Source of the DNA: Megaustenia siamemsis
Taxonomy: Eukaryota > Mollusca > Gastropoda > Stylommatophora > Ariophantidae
Assembly (NCBI GenBank): GCA_032433765.1
Contig: JAVIAB010000051.1
Span: 52,747,328-52,811,327 of the forward strand
Reading direction: 5' to 3'
DNA: 64,000 nt
Shown here piece after piece: positions 44,050 to 55,317 of the stretch; position 1 is the first letter of the stretch, and each line of letters starts with the position of its first letter. The translations under genes were made by a program, and so were the position numbers. Below the pieces are notes generated by a model. The model saw only the letters and a program-made list of their open reading frames with translations, had not been told where the DNA came from and did not search any database.

Positions 44050-44345
44050 GTGCTCTATTTAACTGCAGACCTATGGCGAACTGAGAGTGCCCATTGTAAC
44101 TACAGACCTGTCTATGGAGAACTGAGAGTGTCCAGTTTAACTGCAGACCTGTCTATGGCGAACTGAGAGTGCACATTGTAACTACAGACCTGTCTATGGC
44201 GAACTGAGAGTGTCCATTTTAACTGCAGACCTGTCTATGGCGAACTGAGAGTGCACATATTAACTGCTACCTGTCTATAGCGAACTGAGAGTGCCAATTT
44301 AACTGCAGACCTGTCTATGGGGAACTGAGAGTGCCCAGTTTAACT
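44050..44345. repeat. Tandem repeat of about 41-42 bp
   Basis: About seven copies of a unit with cagacctgtctatggcgaac. Confidence 0.88.
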
Positions 44346-44730
44346 GCAAGTGTGTGTACGCATTTGCCTGTTTTCCATTGCTTGTGATCAGATTTAAATA
44401 TCTCAAATTTTTCGATGATAAATTCTCCTACGGCAATTTTTACGTGTTCAGTTTGTGCCGTTATTATCTACCAAGGAATGATCCTAACACTTGTACACAC
44501 CTCACACTGACACGTGCACTAAACGCTCACGAGATTCGAACCCGTGACCTTCTTGCTCAGGAGGTAACGTCTTATCTTTCGACCTCTCATCTCCCTAAGT
44601 CACCAAATTTTGATTGACCTGGACATTACTGTTTCCTCTCCCCTGTAAACAGCTTTAGAAGTAGGGGAAAGTAAAGTAAATTAGTATAGTATATTTAAGG
44701 ATCCACATAAATTACGAGGCAGGCTATCAA
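44346..44730. other. No recognised gene
   Basis: An open frame of 87 codons (44354-44617) has no recognised domain. The tract near 44500-44590 includes ctcacgagattcgaacccgt, a tRNA-like B-box (minus strand) that may be part of another SINE. Confidence 0.35.
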
Positions 44731-44734
44731 GATT

Positions 44735-45075
44735 AATATGAGAACCGTTCCAGCAGTTCGAGAACCACTCCAGTAGTTCTAGAACTGTTTCAGCAGTTCC
44801 AGAACCGTTCCAGCAGTTCAAGAACAGTTCCAGCAGTTCAAGAACAGTTCCAGCAGTTCGAGAACCGTTCCAGCAGTTTGAGAACCGTTCCAGCAGTTCG
44901 AGAACTGTTCCAGCAGTTCGAGAACCGTTCCAGTAGATCGAGAACCGTTCCAGCAGTTCAAGAACCGTTCCCATAGATCAAGAACCGTTCCAGCAGTTCG
45001 AGAACCGTTCCAGCAGTTCGAGAACCGTTCCAGCAGTTCAAGAACCGTTCCAGCAGTTCAAGAACCATTCTAGTT
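44735..45075. repeat. 20-bp tandem repeat with HSE-like sites
   Basis: About 17 copies of AGAACCGTTCCAGCAGTTCG. The junction of units gives TTCGAGAA, which fits the TTCnnGAA core of a heat-shock element. Function not shown. Confidence 0.9.
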
Positions 45076-45239
45076 GGATGATCATCCAACATATATACAC
45101 AAGTCAATAAACCAAACATTTTATGTATGTTATAATTGCTAAGGACTGGAGATATATGCTCATAAGTAAAGCATGACACTGAATCAAACGAAAAACAAAA
45201 CGCACACACTAAGAATTGCAGCAATTTAACACAAAGTAC

Positions 45240-45852
45240 TGCAATAGTGACAAACTGTAAGGTAAATTGCTGAGAAAAATAATACGAATTTTATTTTTAT
45301 TGGCCACTTCTCGTACCACTTACCACAGAATGCTGAAACTGAATGTCGGAAGACCAATTATACAGAGATATTCAGACAACAGAAACATTAATATCGGTTG
45401 AAATGAAAGAATAACGCAAACGTTAAACTTGAAACCCTAGAGCGAAATGTTTATAAGTAGTGAAAGCTTTTTAAAAGCGATAATTAACATATTAAGCTTA
45501 TTGATATTGCAAAATGTAGAAGAACTAAATTTTAGCCAATCTGAAGAAGGGATGAAGGCTGGCACTCAATGGATAAATGTATAATAACTGTTGGTTGACG
45601 TGTACAGCAACGTTTAAAATGATGTCGTCGTTTATTTATTTTTTTTTATTTAGACAAGTATGTGCATGCTTATCTCCCTTATGGGATGTATATTCGTTGT
45701 AAATATGTGCAAGACTAACGAATTATTGAACCTTTTCGAAATAGCAGCCGAACGTAAGGAGAACGCATTCTTTAGTTAAATATTTTACACTTTGTACGTC
45801 TTTTTAACGCCTTAGAACAGGAGTAAGACAGAGGCACGCACTATGTGTTTAT
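45240..45852. other. No recognised gene
   Basis: No gene or repeat recognised. Confidence 0.35.
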
Positions 45853-47962
45853 TATAGCTCGTTTCAAATCACGTGCCCAACTTCAAAACGCTTTTATTCA
45901 GTAACCGTTTGTTAAAAACTGTTGAAATTTTCCAAATGTTATTAGAATGCAAAAGACCCTTTAAATGTATATTTAACAAATATCTTGCAGCTGCAGTTTT
46001 CTTAAAGCGGCGATATTTCTTTGATCTTTGTCAAAATTGTAAATTGTGAACCCCTAAATAATAGAAATTACCGTAGTTGCTGGTCTATGATTAATTTTCA
46101 CTAGGTAAAGGCGTGGCCGTAATGGGGAAATAACCTAATAAGACAAAACACCACGAGAATTATTGTCTTCTCAGTTCGAGGACGGACGATAATATCAAGG
46201 TATACCTGTATGTCCAATTTTCATAGTTGTATGGTCCTGATAAGTTTCTTGAACTCATTTAAGGTATTATAGGGGCCAACATTGTGGGGGCTATATACTT
46301 TCATTCTGAATCAGATGAGTCTAAAAGATTAATAACTGTTTGGGGTTGAACATTTCACAAACCATCATTTTTCCAATATTCCTCTTCCTGTTTTAAGACG
46401 TGGTCTTCACATTTAGCCCAATAATCTTTGTCTATATTTAATAAAGCGAGATTAGCAAGAGTCTTTACATCGCATATTTTGAATGTTGTATTTTCATCTG
46501 CCACTAGTCCTTTTAATTTTGTCCAGATTAGTTCTATTGGATTTAAATGAGCATGGTAAGGTGGCAGCCTCGAAATTATATGACCGTGCTCTTGGATAAT
46601 CTTATCTATTTTAAAAATCTTTGTCCTCTGTTTTTGCTTTACTAGAGATAGTAATTCAGGTTTTAAGTACATGTTATTAAATTGTATGTGCTCCTTTGTG
46701 AGCCATATCTTAATAGCATCTTTTGTACTGGATGACGTCGGGACTTTATCTTCAAGTGCAACAATGTTGTGGTACGCTGCATTGTCCATTATTAGGCAAG
46801 ATGGTCGATCTAGTGCTGGGAGAACAGAATTTTCAATCCAATGTCTAAATATGTGACCATTCATCTCAGAGTGATAATCCCGATTGTCTATGGATTTTGA
46901 AAGAAAAATGAGCTCTGCATTCTGTATTAGTCCATGTTGTCGACTACCTGCATGAGCAATTATCAAGCGCTGTCCTTTGCTGCTAGGTATTAATCTCTTA
47001 ATCTTTCCATCTGATGACTGCCATTCCCTTTGGTTAGTGTGGTGAGCATTGATCCATGTTTCATCCAAGTACACAATATCATAACCTTGCTTGCGCACCT
47101 CTTTTACTTCACGTAAGTACTTGCTTCTCATGACTACTATATGTGGCTTCTCACAGATGATGTTTCGTCCATTGGAATAATTTCTGAATGTAAAGCCTGC
47201 AGCTCTCACATTCCTCCATAATGTAGACTTTGATATTTCAATACTGTTGTTCTTTTTCAGCGATACTTTTAATTTTCTTATTGTAACAGTTTCATTCATA
47301 CCCAACATTTTGCGAATTTCACTTCTAATAAGTTCACTGTCGAAATTATCCAACATGTTTGCTCTTCCTTGTGATTTTGTATATTTGGAACATTGACGGT
47401 CACGTGCTTGAATCCAGCGATTAAATGACCGTTTAGATAAATCCAAAATGTGTCTTGTCCTATTCTCAGGGTTTTCTAAAGAATGAAATAATCTTCCTCG
47501 TTTAGCCTCTTTGCAAAAATAGTCATACATTTTATTGCGATGTTTTGTAAACTGCAGAATTTCATTTTAAGACTCATGATAAATGTTATCGTTCCACGTC
47601 TCTACCTATGAATGAACGGAAATGGAACACACAATTTCTCGTGTTTTTTACAAGTGTCTAATTGTGTCAAAAAACCACGGTAAAAGCGTGCAAACACGTC
47701 AATTTTACCGTCTATGGATTTTTACTCGTTATTTTTAACTTAAAATACTGTAAACATTAAGTTTTGACTACATCAATGGGTCGTTATAAATGTATATAAA
47801 TCAAATAAGCAACAATAATAACCAAATGTTTTTTTAATGAAATTAATTCCCTGTTGGGTTCTAATCATTATAACTTTACATGCAAATTTTGAACAACTTA
47901 CAACAAGCGGTTAAAAAGCTATCGATTTTAAAAGTTGGGCACGAGTTATGAAACAAGCTATA
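45853..47962 (-). mobile_element. DD(83)E transposon, copy 2
   Basis: Same termini as copy 1 and about 2.11 kb long. Nearly identical to copy 1 over the transposase, with the same orientation, so both derive from recent activity or a local duplication of the element. Confidence 0.9.
46355..47530 (-). CDS. DDE transposase, copy 2 (N-terminus shifted)
   Basis: Encodes 391 residues identical to copy 1 from MYDYF except for a few changes (K133N, L259P and A353T in copy 1 numbering). A one-base loss in the T-run just upstream of MYDYF puts the first 16 codons (MSLK...) out of frame. Catalytic D, D and E and the 83-residue spacing are kept. The terminal TGA and the 17 conserved codons beyond it are as in copy 1. 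Confidence 0.82.
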   Translation of the reverse strand: MYDYFCKEAKRGRLFHSLENPENRTRHILDLSKRSFNRWIQARDRQCSKYTKSQGRANMLDNFDSELIRSEIRKMLGMNETVTIRKLKVSLKKNNSIEISKSTLWRNVRAAGFTFRNYSNGRNIICEKPHIVVMRSKYLREVKEVRKQGYDIVYLDETWINAHHTNQREWQSSDGKIKRLIPSSKGQRLIIAHAGSRQHGLIQNAELIFLSKSIDNRDYHSEMNGHIFRHWIENSVLPALDRPSCLIMDNAAYHNIVALEDKVPTSSSTKDAIKIWLTKEHIQFNNMYLKPELLSLVKQKQRTKIFKIDKIIQEHGHIISRLPPYHAHLNPIELIWTKLKGLVADENTTFKICDVKTLANLALLNIDKDYWAKCEDHVLKQEEEYWKNDGL

Positions 47963-47964
47963 CC

Positions 47965-48330
47965 TACATGGACTACATATGTAATTTAGCCAACACATCG
48001 AATGTAGATGAGATTAATGAGCTAATATTTGCAGACTATCAAGCATTTATACATGGGAAAATAAAAGACCTACAAGAACGCTAAACAGACTTAAAAGCAC
48101 AGGCACTAAATATACAACATGAAATTCAACATTAACAAAACAGAAGTCATAAATATCACAAAAGAGAAACAGATCACAAACGTAACAATAGACGGCAGAC
48201 AAACCAAGTGGAGGAATTTAATATCTAGGAAGATTAGTGACAAAAGACAATTCACAAGTAGCAGAAATATAGAGTCAATATGCAACAAAGCTTGTCAAAT
48301 GATGGGATAACGATTACCACTATTGTCCAG
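47965..48330 (+). mobile_element. LINE-A relic fragment
   Basis: Plus strand gives NELIFADYQAFI-like active site remains near 48020-48050, and the KRETD..NVTIDGRQTKW region matching LINE-A at 2840-2960. Confidence 0.7.
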
Positions 48331-48755
48331 CAATGACAATAATTATTAGTCGAAAAATATTTATTAAAAAAATAGTGTCTGGAAAATAGTTTTATAGAAA
48401 GAGGAAATCTTTACCCATTAAATGCATTCAATGACCCACAGGATACAAGGCGTTTTATAACACATTGCAACTTCTATGTGAACTCATTTGATAATGAGTG
48501 GTACTTGTCACTTTAAATCTCTTGCTATTAAATAATAAAAGGAAAACGGCATATCAGTGTTTTTAATTTTGTGAGATCTTCTGGTATTAATGTTTTAACG
48601 GAAGTTGGGTAGGGAGGGAGGGTGAGGGGCCTCAAATCTTAATTTACCTTGGGGCCTCAGTAAGACAAAAATCCGGCCATGACAGCTGAGTCAGATTGAC
48701 CCAGAACATATTTCAAATTTTTTATGGCGATCAGAATCGCCAACAGTTATTACTT
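48331..48755. other. No recognised gene
   Basis: Nothing recognised. Confidence 0.35.
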
Positions 48756-49163
48756 GCCGTCTAGTGCATGTTATCATGTCATAAAATGAGCCGTCTAGTG
48801 CATGTTATCATGTCATAAAATGAGCCGTCTAGTGCATGTTATCATGTCATAAAATGAGCCGTCTAGTGCATGTTATCATGTCATAAAATGAGCCGTCTAG
48901 TGCATGTTATAATGTCATAAAATGAGCCGTCTAGTGCATGTTATCATGTCATAAAATGAGCCGTCTAGTGCATGTTATCATGTCATAAAATGAGCCGTCT
49001 AGTGCATGTTATCATGTCATAAAATGAGCCGTCTAGTGCATGTTATCATGTCATAAAATGAGCCGTCTAGTGCATGTTATCATGTCATAAAATGAGCCGT
49101 CTAGTGCATGTTATCATGTCATAAAATGAGCCGTCTAGTGCATGTTATCATGTCATAAAATGA
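48756..49163. repeat. 34-bp tandem array, 12 copies, almost perfect
   Basis: Exactly twelve 34-bp units containing gccgtctagtgcatgttatc; a single substitution was seen in the fifth copy. Such uniformity indicates very recent expansion or homogenisation. Confidence 0.95.
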
Positions 49164-49410
49164 ACCACCTAGGACATGTTATAAGGTTAAATGAGCCATT
49201 TAAGACATGTTTTGGGGTAAAATGAGCTATTCTGGACATGTTATGAGGTGAAATGAGCCGTTTAGGATATGTTATGAGGTGAAATGAGCCGTTTAGGATA
49301 TGTTATGAGGTGAAATGAGCCATTTAGGATATGTTATGAGGTGAAATGAGCCATTTAGGATATGTTATGAGGTGAAATGAGCCATTTAGGATATGTTTGG
49401 AGGTAGAATG
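49164..49410. repeat. Diverged 31-bp relatives of the 34-bp unit
   Basis: Seven or eight copies with ggatatgttatgaggtgaaa, sharing the atgagcc...atgttat frame of the 34-bp unit but shorter. Confidence 0.85.
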
Positions 49411-50400
49411 AGTCATTTATGAAAAGAAGTGACATCGCTGGCGACAAACTAGAGGTTTCTGGAACATAATGCTTAATTTTTGTGTTTGTCTCTTTGTTTT
49501 TCTTGTGTTGATTAAATAACATATCGTGAAACATTGCAAAACATAACTCAAGTCTGAAAGTATTGACAAGTTTAAATATCTCAGCAACAACGATGACTGA
49601 TAAGGGCTTCACAACTATGAAAAGAACACAAAACTTCTATGGAAAGCAGAAGCTATCATAATGAAGGGAGAAATGACAGAGTTTTGTTCATGACTCTACA
49701 GCCCCGGTGTGACTACCGGAGTTTCATGTTGGTCAGGAGGGATGTTGTCTAGATTCAAGAGGATGACTAAAAACATTTTCAAAGACATGAACTTCCGGTA
49801 AATATGGCGAATAGGCGGCAGGAACCATTAAAGGTTGTGTCTGAAATGTGTTCCTTTTTGCAGTTTCTTCATATTCCAAATCCTGCTTGCTGCCGGAGCT
49901 TCCAAATGTTCTGTGCACACCGTGAGCTGTGCGTTTCATCCGTTTTGATCGTGTTTCGATATTCCGATTCCTTACGATGAATGATGATATCGTATGACGG
50001 GAAACAGATGGCTGTATTCACTTTCTGTGCGGTTTCGCCTTATGTCTTTTGGCATGTGCTGAGACTGCCATGGTAGGGACTGCAGCTACCTTTCTTTATT
50101 TGGGAGATAAGATATTAATTTGAATGATTCCACTATCACGGGCGGTTGAGCAATTATGGATTTTAATTCGTTTGCAGTGATAACCGGGGCCTTCCATAAC
50201 CAGCTTACCTTGGAAAACTTTTCCTAATAAACTTGCGAATATGAACATTGGATGCTAAATCTTGTGGATTGGAGCAACGTTTCAACTAAAATGAAATAAA
50301 ATCACATTTCCTGGAAATATAAAAGAAATATAATTTTTTTTAGCAAAACTGAGCACAAATGAAAATTGACTAATGAAGAAATAAAAATTGTCATATCAAA
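49411..50400. other. No recognised gene
   Basis: Short frames on both strands without recognisable domains. Confidence 0.35.
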
Positions 50401-50404
50401 TACC

Positions 50405-50660
50405 TGGAGCCACGATAGCTCAGCGGTTAGTGAACTGGACTACAAAGGACAAGAGGTAGGGTTCGATCCCAACCGACGGCTTCTGGTTCACCCAGCCTTA
50501 AATGGGTACCGGATTTTTTTCTGGGGAAGTAAAGCGGCGCGTGCGTAATACCGACCACATTACCCCAAAATTCATGGAAGTTCTGTAAAAATGTATGGTC
50601 ACTAACACCATATTCCATATATGCCAGTTGGCCTGGCGGGGGTACTTTACTTTTTTTTTA
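50405..50660 (+). mobile_element. SINE1, full length
   Basis: Head at 50408 (GAGCCACGATAGCTCAGCGG), complete body and CTTTAC-type tail. A short caaatac repeat flanks it. A LINE-A tail begins directly to its right. Confidence 0.88.
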
Positions 50661-50671
50661 CTATAACAAAT

Positions 50672-51105
50672 ACTTCTTCTTCTTTCCTTCCTCATCTGCC
50701 TTTCAGCGTCGAGGGGAGATATAATTTGCGGTCTTTTGCTCTTCTGTTCGCCTCTGCTGCTGTTATGTTTCCTAGTGCTTCTAATATTCCATCGACCCAT
50801 CTTTTTCGTGGTCGACCCTTGGGTCTGGTGTTCTCACAACGTTTGTTGAAGGCTCGTTGTGTTGTGTTTTGTTCTTTCTGCTTTGTCACGTGGCCAAAAC
50901 ATTTTATCTGTTGTTTCCTTATATATTCTATGGCGGGGGCTATTCCTAGCTTTTTTCTCAGTTCTTCATTTCTGATCTTATCTCTCAGACTTTTTCCTGT
51001 CATTCTTCTAACACATTTCATCTCTGTAGAGGTTATTTTCTTATTGTTCTTGCATCTAGAGTCCAGGTCTGGCATTGGTAGCACAACGTTGGGATGAAGA
51101 TTGTA
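50672..51105 (-). mobile_element. LINE-A 3' end, well preserved
   Basis: A 130-codon frame (50692-51084) contains MKCVRRMTGKSLRDKIRNEE, QQIKCFGHVTKQKEQNTTQ and KGRPRKRWVDGILEALGN, the C-terminal region of the LINE-A reverse transcriptase. GAAGAAGAAG tail at 50672-50685. Confidence 0.85.
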
Positions 51106-51264
51106 AGCAACTCTAAGAACTTGAAATCAAATTGGGAATGCGGAATTCTAAAGAAGAGATATATTGTGCTATCCATATTTTCAATGTGAAGGGAAAAAAA
51201 GAGTTCTTTAATTTTATGTGGACCCTGTTTCGACATATGAATGTGGATCCTGAACAATAGAGAA

Positions 51265-51640
51265 GAAAACCATTGGAGGCCACGGCCTTATGGTGTTATA
51301 GAAGAATGTTGAGAATACCATGGATATTTTTAAAAAGTAATGAGGATGTTCGAAAAGAGGTCAAAGCAAATCCCCAGCATCAAAAATCATAAGTTTTTGG
51401 TTGACATGTCATGAGATGAGGAGCAACTAAAATATATATTGTGACAACAGGGGAAAAGTAAAGGGAAAAAGATATAGAGGAAAACTAAGAGAAAAGATGA
51501 AAGGCAATTTAAGAGAATGATTTGGTAGGATAGCAACATAATTGATAAACAGCTGCAGAGATTAAACATTGTGGCGAGACATGATCACCCACGCCTGCAG
51601 TCATGGTATTTGATGATAATGATGGTGGTGAAACATCTAC
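51265..51640 (+). mobile_element. LINE-E relic
   Basis: Plus strand carries the YRRMLRIPWIF block near 51300-51330 and the LINE-E 3' end (gagacatgatcacc...gatgataatgatgg). Broken by several indels. Confidence 0.75.
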
Positions 51641-51644
51641 AGTT

Positions 51645-52210
51645 TTGAAAGGACAGCAATGGAGTATTTAGTTTCTAAAATTAGAAGAAGCATTCCACTT
51701 TATCATTCCATTTTCAGAAGCCTTGAAAAGTTGTGGAAATCAAAACTCATTAGCACAAACACAAAACTTAGGCTATTCAAATCAAATGTACTATCAACCC
51801 TTACGTATGCGTGTGAAAGCTGGAAAACAACAAGAGATATAGAAACAAAGTTGAACGCATTCGAAAATAAATGTCTAAGGAAAATACTTGGTATAGAATG
51901 GAACGAATTCAAAACAAACGAGGAAATTAGAGAAATCGCCAATCAACCACTAATATCTTCAGTAATAAAGAAAAGACGATGGTCATACGTTGGACATGTG
52001 ATGAGAAGAGATAATAATCGAATAGCAAAGCAAGCCCTCATATGGGAAACAACAGGTAAAAGAAAAAGAGGAAGACCCAGGGAGACACTGAGAAGAACAT
52101 TGATGAGAGAGGCAAGAGCAGCAGGAATCGGCTCCCTCAATGAGATAGAACTGCTTGCACAGAACAGAGACAGATGGCGAGATTTAATAAAATATCTTTA
52201 AAAGAAAACT
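51645..52210 (+). mobile_element. LINE-D, 3' part with intact 180-codon frame
   Basis: The frame 51659-52201 has SLEKLWKSKLISTNTKLRLF, LTYACESWKTT, CLRKILGIEWNEFKTNEEI, RRWSYVGHVMRRDNNRIAKQ and the LLAQNRDRWRDLI end. This is the C-terminal domain of LINE reverse transcriptases. A (GATA)n run follows at 52286-52302. Confidence 0.82.
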
Positions 52211-52302
52211 GCTAGAACAAAAATTCATATAGGAGAAGGTGTATCTTGGTCTACGCCCTATGGGCCGGTTACGGCTCGAAAGGTCAATAGATAGATAGAT
52301 AG

Positions 52303-52345
52303 ATTCCACCTTTATATGTTCTATGGCGGAAACTATTCCTAGTAA
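52303..52345 (-). mobile_element. Minimal LINE-A fragment
   Basis: Only the tatgttctatggcgg...attcctag segment of LINE-A is present. Confidence 0.5.
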
Positions 52346-52520
52346 AAACACTACTATTATATAATAGAACTTTGCAGAAAAGTAAAAGCTTTGAAATGGC
52401 TTTGGAATTTAATAGCCTTTTAAATTCGGTAGTCAGGAGATTGGAAGTATCGAACGTTGAAAGACGTGGAGCCCTCATATGTGTAATATCGATACTGCCA
52501 GTAAAGTCTATATAATAAAA

Positions 52521-53285
52521 AAGTAAAGTTCCCCGTCACGCCAAGTCGCGTATTATAGCTCGTTTCAAATCACTTGCCCAACTTCAAAACGCTATTACTC
52601 TCTAACCGTTTATTAAAAACTTTTGAAATTTTCCAAATGTTATTAGAATGCAAAAGACCCTTTAAATGTATATTTAACAAATATCTTGCAGCTGCAGTTT
52701 TCTTAAAGCCGCGATATTTCTTTGATGTTTGTCAAAATTGTAAATTGTGAAGCCCTAAAGAATAGAAATTACCGTAGTTGCTGGTCTATGATTAATTTTC
52801 ACTAGGTAAAGGCGTGGCCGTAATGGGGAAATAACCTAATAAGACAAAACACCAGGAGAATTATTGTCTGCTCAGTTCGAGGACGGCTCGCCGCTGAATG
52901 AACGGAAATGGAACACACAATGCCTCGTGTTTTCTACAAGTGTCTAATTGTGTCAGAAAGCCCACGTGGAATGCGTGCCAAAACGTCAATTGTACCGTGT
53001 ATGGATTTTTAATCGCTATTTTTAACTTAAAATACTGTAAACATTAAGTTTTGACTACATCAATGGGTCGTTATAAATTTATATAAATCCAATAAGCAAC
53101 AATAATAACCAAATGTTTTTTTTTTAATGAAATTAATTCCCTGTTGGGTTCTAATCATTATAACTTTACATGCAAATTTTGAAAAAATTACAAAAAGAGA
53201 TTAAAAAGCTATCGATTTTAAAAGTTGGGCACATGATTTGAAACGAGCTATAGTGTTATGGTGTTAGTGACTATAAAAAAGGAGT
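52521..53285 (-). mobile_element. SINE1 fragment split by DD(83)E copy 3
   Basis: SINE1 3' sequence at 52521-52553 (agttccccgtcacgccaagt) continues at 53255-53285 (tatggtgttagtgactataa) on the other side of the transposon. The rest of the SINE is missing. Confidence 0.75.
52554..53252 (-). mobile_element. DD(83)E transposon, copy 3, internal deletion
   Basis: About 699 bp with the same ends as copies 1 and 2. The left 340 bp match the left end of copy 1 and the right 360 bp match its right end; they are joined at gaggacgg/ctcgccgctgaat with the transposase gene gone. Non-autonomous, inserted at a TA-rich site in a SINE1. Confidence 0.88.
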
Positions 53286-53289
53286 CACG

Positions 53290-54065
53290 GATATAACATA
53301 AGGAGCGTATCCGAAATATAGCAGAAAGAACTACATCATAGCTATAGCAAGAAATAATACATCGTAGATGTAGCAGGAAGGAGTACATCATGGATATAAC
53401 AGGAGTACATCAGAGATGAAATATGAGTACATCAGAGATATAATAGGAGTACATCAGAGATAAAATAAAAAGACACCAGAGATATAATAGGAGTACATCA
53501 GAGATAAAATAAAAAGACACCAGAGATATATTATAGGAGTACATCAGATATAAAATAAAAAGACATCAGAGATACAATAGGAGTACATCAGAGATAAAAT
53601 AAAAAGACACCAGAGATATAATAGGAGTACATCAGAGATAAAATAAAAAGACATCAGAGATATAATAGGAGTACATCAGAGATAAAATAAAAAGACATCA
53701 GAGATATAATAGGAGTACATCAGAGATGAAATAGGAGTGCATCAGAGATATAATAGGAGTACATCAGAGATATAATAGGAGTACATCAAATATATAATAG
53801 GAGTACATCAGAGATATAATAAGAGTACATCAGAGATATAATAGGAGTACATCAGAGATATAATAAGAGTACATCAGAGATAAAATAAGGGTACATCAGA
53901 GATATAATAAGAGTACATCAGAGATATAATAAGAGTACATCAGAGATATAATAGGAGTACATCAGAGATATAATAGGAGTACATCAGAAATAAAATAAGA
54001 GTACAACAGAGATATAATAGGAGAACATCAGTGATAAAATAAGAGTACATCAGAGATTTAATATT
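53290..54065. repeat. 22-bp tandem repeat with higher-order structure
   Basis: Unit contains aggagtacatcagagatata. In 53440-53720 it alternates with an aaataaaaagacaccagag variant to give a 44-bp period; the rest is simple 22-bp. Confidence 0.9.
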
Positions 54066-54440
54066 AGAGTATATTAGACATACAGCAGAAGGAGTACATC
54101 ATTTATATAACAGAACATGTATATTAACGAAATAACAGAAGTACATCAGAGATATAACGGAAGCAGTGCATCATAGATATAACAAGTAGTAGTACATTAT
54201 TGATGTAGTAAAAGGACTACATCAGAGATAATAAGTAGTAGCACATTATTGATGTAGTAAAAGGACTACATCAGAGATATAACAAGTAGTAGTACATTAT
54301 TGATGTAGTAGAAGGACTACATAATAGATATAACAAGTAGTAGTACATTATTGATGAAGTAGAAGGACTACATCAGAGATGCAACAAAAAGAGTGCAACA
54401 TGGATATACCGAGGGGTGGTAGATCATAAAAAAGGAGTAC
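54066..54440. repeat. Longer tandem repeat related to the 22-bp unit
   Basis: Copies of roughly 60 bp with acaagtagtagtacattatt and aaggactacatcagagat. Confidence 0.8.
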
Positions 54441-54640
54441 ATCACAGATACAACATGGATAACATCACAGATACAACATGGATAACATCATAGATACAAC
54501 ATGGAGAACATCACAGATACAACATGGATAACATCACAGATACAACATGGAGAACATCACAGATACAACATGGATAACATCACAGATACAACATGGAGAA
54601 CATCACAGATACAACATGGAGAACATCATACTCCGTTGCA
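54441..54640. repeat. 22-23-bp tandem repeat
   Basis: Unit contains gataacatcacagatacaac. Overlapping open frames are repeat artefacts. Confidence 0.88.
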
Positions 54641-55315
54641 GGAAGACAGTGAATGTAAACACCGAAACTATTCATTGTTTGTCGTTCTATCTCTCCACGA
54701 TTGTTCATGTACAGCGATTGCTCGGCCTTGGAACTTTCTCGTGCTTGAAATTTAAATTTGACAGATTCTTTTACCCAGAGTTCAAATGATTCTATGTTCA
54801 TTTGCGCGTCCGCAGTAAAAAAAATAGGGCACCTGGGGGTCTTTCAACTGAGTAATGTTTTGGCATACTTGATTTAATATGTGATTTAAATAGTATCGTG
54901 ATGCATTATTCTTTAAGTTTCGGTTGTTAGAATCGTGACCAAGCAATTAATGTTGAGATTAGCAATTTCTTTTACCGCTAAATTTGTAATAAATATATGT
55001 TACTGCGCCCAGGGATCGGAACTCTCTGATGAAGAGCCGCGATTTTCAAAAGTAAGTATCGTCCACATGTTCTTTCGCCAAGTTCACCGTGGAACTAAAG
55101 ATAAGTTAATTTTCCCCTTGATATCGAATTGTCTGTCACGTCAGTTTCCCGGTATCAGAAACACTGGCCACCGATTTCTGACTTGCTTTGATTTAAAATT
55201 GTATTTTGCAGCTGTGTTAAAACACCCTTTTAATTTGCTTTATTACCATTTTCACGTTTTATGGGCTGGAATGATATAGTTTTTTTTTTTTTTAAACACT
55301 TTTAATTTGTTTTCA
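54641..55315. other. No recognised gene
   Basis: A 114-codon plus frame (54935-55279) was inspected; it has no recognisable domain and no supporting signals. Confidence 0.4.
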
Positions 55316-55317
55316 TG

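Noticed and set aside
54935..55279. 114-codon open frame
   Set aside because: No domain, signal or context support; composition fits chance.
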